A stretch of 64,000 bases of DNA from NCBI GenBank assembly GCA_029891345.1, contig CM056993.1:276474016-276538015 (forward strand), written 5' to 3'. Below, one piece after another: positions 62,435-64,000 of this stretch (position 1 is its first letter; each line of letters begins with the position of its first letter). This stretch comes from Dryococelus australis. Taxonomy: Eukaryota; Arthropoda; Insecta; Phasmatodea; Phasmatidae. Under the pieces are notes generated by a model that was not told the DNA's origin, ran no database searches, and was given only the letters and a program-made list of their open reading frames with translations. The translations under genes were made by a program, and so were the position numbers.

Positions 62435-62932
62435 CACCTCACAAAAAGTTTGGAATATTGTGAGATAAGGCATTTGGGGTGGTAAGAGATGCGTATTTAT
62501 TTTGTGGATCAACAGAGAGCGCACTAACGCATTGAACACACCTGGGGCAAGCTGAAAACAGCAGTTTACAATCGTCCACAACCTCCAGAAACACTTCCAG
62601 ATCTGATAAGAACTGCCCAGATGAAACGAGACCTTCGTCCGGGAGATAACATCAACACATTGATTACAAGCATGCCACGGCGTGTTAGGGACCTGTACAA
62701 TGCACATTGAGGGCATACACGGTTCTAAGCTGCCGTGGGAAGAAAGGAACCCTCCCTTGTCAGATACACCAAAGTTCCTTTTGTTGTTCTTTCGTGCTTA
62801 TTTGTCTGTGATATTGGGAAACGTTTTTTCTTGTTAAAAACACTTCCAATTTCACGTTTTGTATCGGTACGGTTGGTAACTCATAATTCCTATGCTTTTT
62901 TTTTGTGTATATCCCATACTTTTTGTGAGGCG
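62435..62932 (+). mobile_element. Deleted Tc1-like transposon between inverted microsatellites
   Basis: CCTCACAAAAAGTTTGG at the left and CATACTTTTTGTGAGG at the right. Inside, the plus strand keeps only the transposase C-terminus (IEHTWGKLKTAVYNRP at ~62533, then LITSMPRRVRDLYNAH to a stop at ~62708). The third acidic residue (IEHTW) is present; the rest is deleted. The left flank is (CA)n-rich and the right flank (GT)n(TA)n, so the simple repeats mirror each other around the element. Confidence 0.75.
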
Positions 62933-62934
62933 TA

Positions 62935-62947
<13 letters not shown>

Positions 62948-62996
<49 letters not shown>
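62948..62996. repeat. (TA)n microsatellite
   Basis: About 24 TA units between a Tc1 remnant and a MITE. Confidence 0.95.
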
Positions 62997-62998
<2 letters not shown>

Positions 62999-63005
62999 GT
63001 AGATA

Positions 63006-63589
63006 CAGGGTGAGAGTAAATTCCACCGACAAACTTATAGTGGGGAGATTCCACAAATGCTCCACCTTCCCCGCATGAGAGCGACGGGTTCCAAACGCAT
63101 TGCATACCCGCACAGGCGTACGATAAGGGCATTCCAGCCACTCCAATAATTCGGTCGTTGTTTTTGGGAGAACGATTGGCCGGAGGATGTGTTATAAAAA
63201 CACCTTTTTCTATTGATTTCCACAAGCTCTTTCATAAACAATCATCGAACTACATCAAACTTACGGTTACGAAATGCCATGCGATCGGAAACTAGCAAAC
63301 CAAATTTCTCGATGAATGAGAGAGGGGGTGGGGGGTATATAATTACCAACTTAACGTGATGGGGCATGAAGTCTGCTAACCACCAAACCGTATCCAGAAC
63401 GTTGTTGATTTATTTCAAGTGGTTTATGATATTTTAAATTAAATCTATTCCCAAAAACCATTTTCATGTGATCGTACCTCCCTTAATATGCACTTTCGGC
63501 CACATCTTTATGCAAAATTAGGTACCGTACCTAATGTTGCATACGGAATTCCCCCCACTACGTTTGTCGGTTGAATTCACTCTCACCCT
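63006..63589. mobile_element. MITE with CAGGGTGAG ends, ~584 bp
   Basis: CAGGGTGAGAGTAAATTCCA...CCGACAAACTT at the left opposes GTTTGTCGGTTGAATTCACT...CTCACCCT at the right, a ~35-bp inverted repeat. (TA)n lies outside the left end and (CA)n outside the right. Non-coding. The 61594 fragment belongs to the same family. Confidence 0.75.
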
Positions 63590-63682
63590 ACACACACCAC
63601 ACACCACAAAACACACACCATACACCCCTCGACACTCACCGCCCCCCCCACACACACACCACATACACACACACACACCCAC
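63590..63682. repeat. CA-rich simple repeat
   Basis: Degenerate ACACACCACA tract with a poly-C interruption. Open frames through it on both strands are artefacts. Confidence 0.9.
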
Positions 63683-63833
63683 TATACCATTACGACCGTA
63701 CTTGTGCAACGAAATGACTTTCGTCGAACAACCGACACAAATCCTTCATTTTTCAGAACGAATGTGGCATTTATAAAAATGGCATCAGAGAAGAGAGCTA
63801 TGTTTAATAAGAGTGAAATACCTCTGTGCTTGT

Positions 63834-64000
63834 GGCAGCGGTGGCGTAGTGGTTAGACTACTCGCCTCTCACCAAGGCGAATCGAGTTCGATTCTCGGCG
63901 GGGTCGCTCCCGGATTTTCGCATGTGGGAATCGTGCCGGACGATACCGTTGGTAGGCGGGTTTCCTCGGGGATCTCCCGTTTACTCCGTTATTTCATTTC
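63834..64000 (+). mobile_element. tRNA-derived SINE, cut by window end
   Basis: GGCAGCGGTGGCGTAGTGG with A box, GAGTTCGATTCTC as B box, and GCCTCTCACCAAGGC where a CTC anticodon loop would sit, suggesting a tRNA-Glu-like origin. The body GTGCCGGACGATACCG follows and the copy runs off the window. Confidence 0.85.

Overview
This window is eukaryotic, almost certainly insect nuclear DNA. Evidence is the AT-rich background, simple repeats such as (TA)n, (CA)n, (GA)n and long G/C runs, tRNA-derived SINEs with A and B boxes, a splice donor, and many DNA-transposon remnants. A polyneopteran insect is plausible from the SINE types, but the sequence alone does not fix the species. No intact multi-exon gene lies in the window and there is no bacterial-type operon structure.

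The centrepiece is positions 27-11487, a three-level nest. A short TA-flanked non-autonomous transposon (family B, 27-11487) was interrupted by a second one (family A2, 249-11315). A2 was interrupted in turn by a Maverick/Polinton-class element (323-11151). The Polinton starts AGTAG, ends CTACT, has ~0.5 kb terminal inverted repeats and is flanked by the 6-bp duplication TTCCAC. It is a fossil. It keeps broken copies of a Polinton/adintovirus-type gene set: packaging ATPase (- strand), phospholipase A2-like protein, adenain-like cysteine protease and a protein-primed family-B DNA polymerase. Each is disabled by stops, frameshifts or lost catalytic residues. No integrase or major capsid gene was recognised, although about 4.5 kb of the interior is unassigned. 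A second Polinton terminus lies at 13106-14190, again inside a family A element.

The rest is a transposon graveyard. It holds at least fourteen copies of family A (A1 about 420 bp, A2 about 200-240 bp) and five of family B, which share a terminus close to TAGGCYRTTCACGGTWA and a TA target. A non-autonomous Helitron (48468-49262) carries a 10-bp minisatellite and sits exactly between A and T inside an A2 copy. There are three Tc1-like remnants (20478-22058, 53736-54303, 62435-62932) and a HTH-bearing deleted transposon (55892-56384). Harbinger-like elements lie at 11777-12344 and 23871-24242, a TTAA-flanked foldback element at 31037-31436, and further MITEs at 46774-47168, 56745-57460 and 63006-63589. 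About nine tRNA-derived SINE copies are scattered through the window.

Host-gene signal is sparse. A heparanase-like (GH79) coding relic lies at 34893-35899 (- strand), without introns and with a frameshift, so probably a retropseudogene. A 40-codon first coding exon at 45741-45860 (- strand) ends in a consensus GTGAGT donor and lies in a GC/CpG-rich stretch that looks like a promoter. Its remaining exons were not identified. Long tracts between elements, notably 25.96-29.15 kb, 35.9-37.5 kb, 39.8-41.9 kb and 57.5-61.5 kb, contain nothing recognisable and are probably intron or intergenic DNA.
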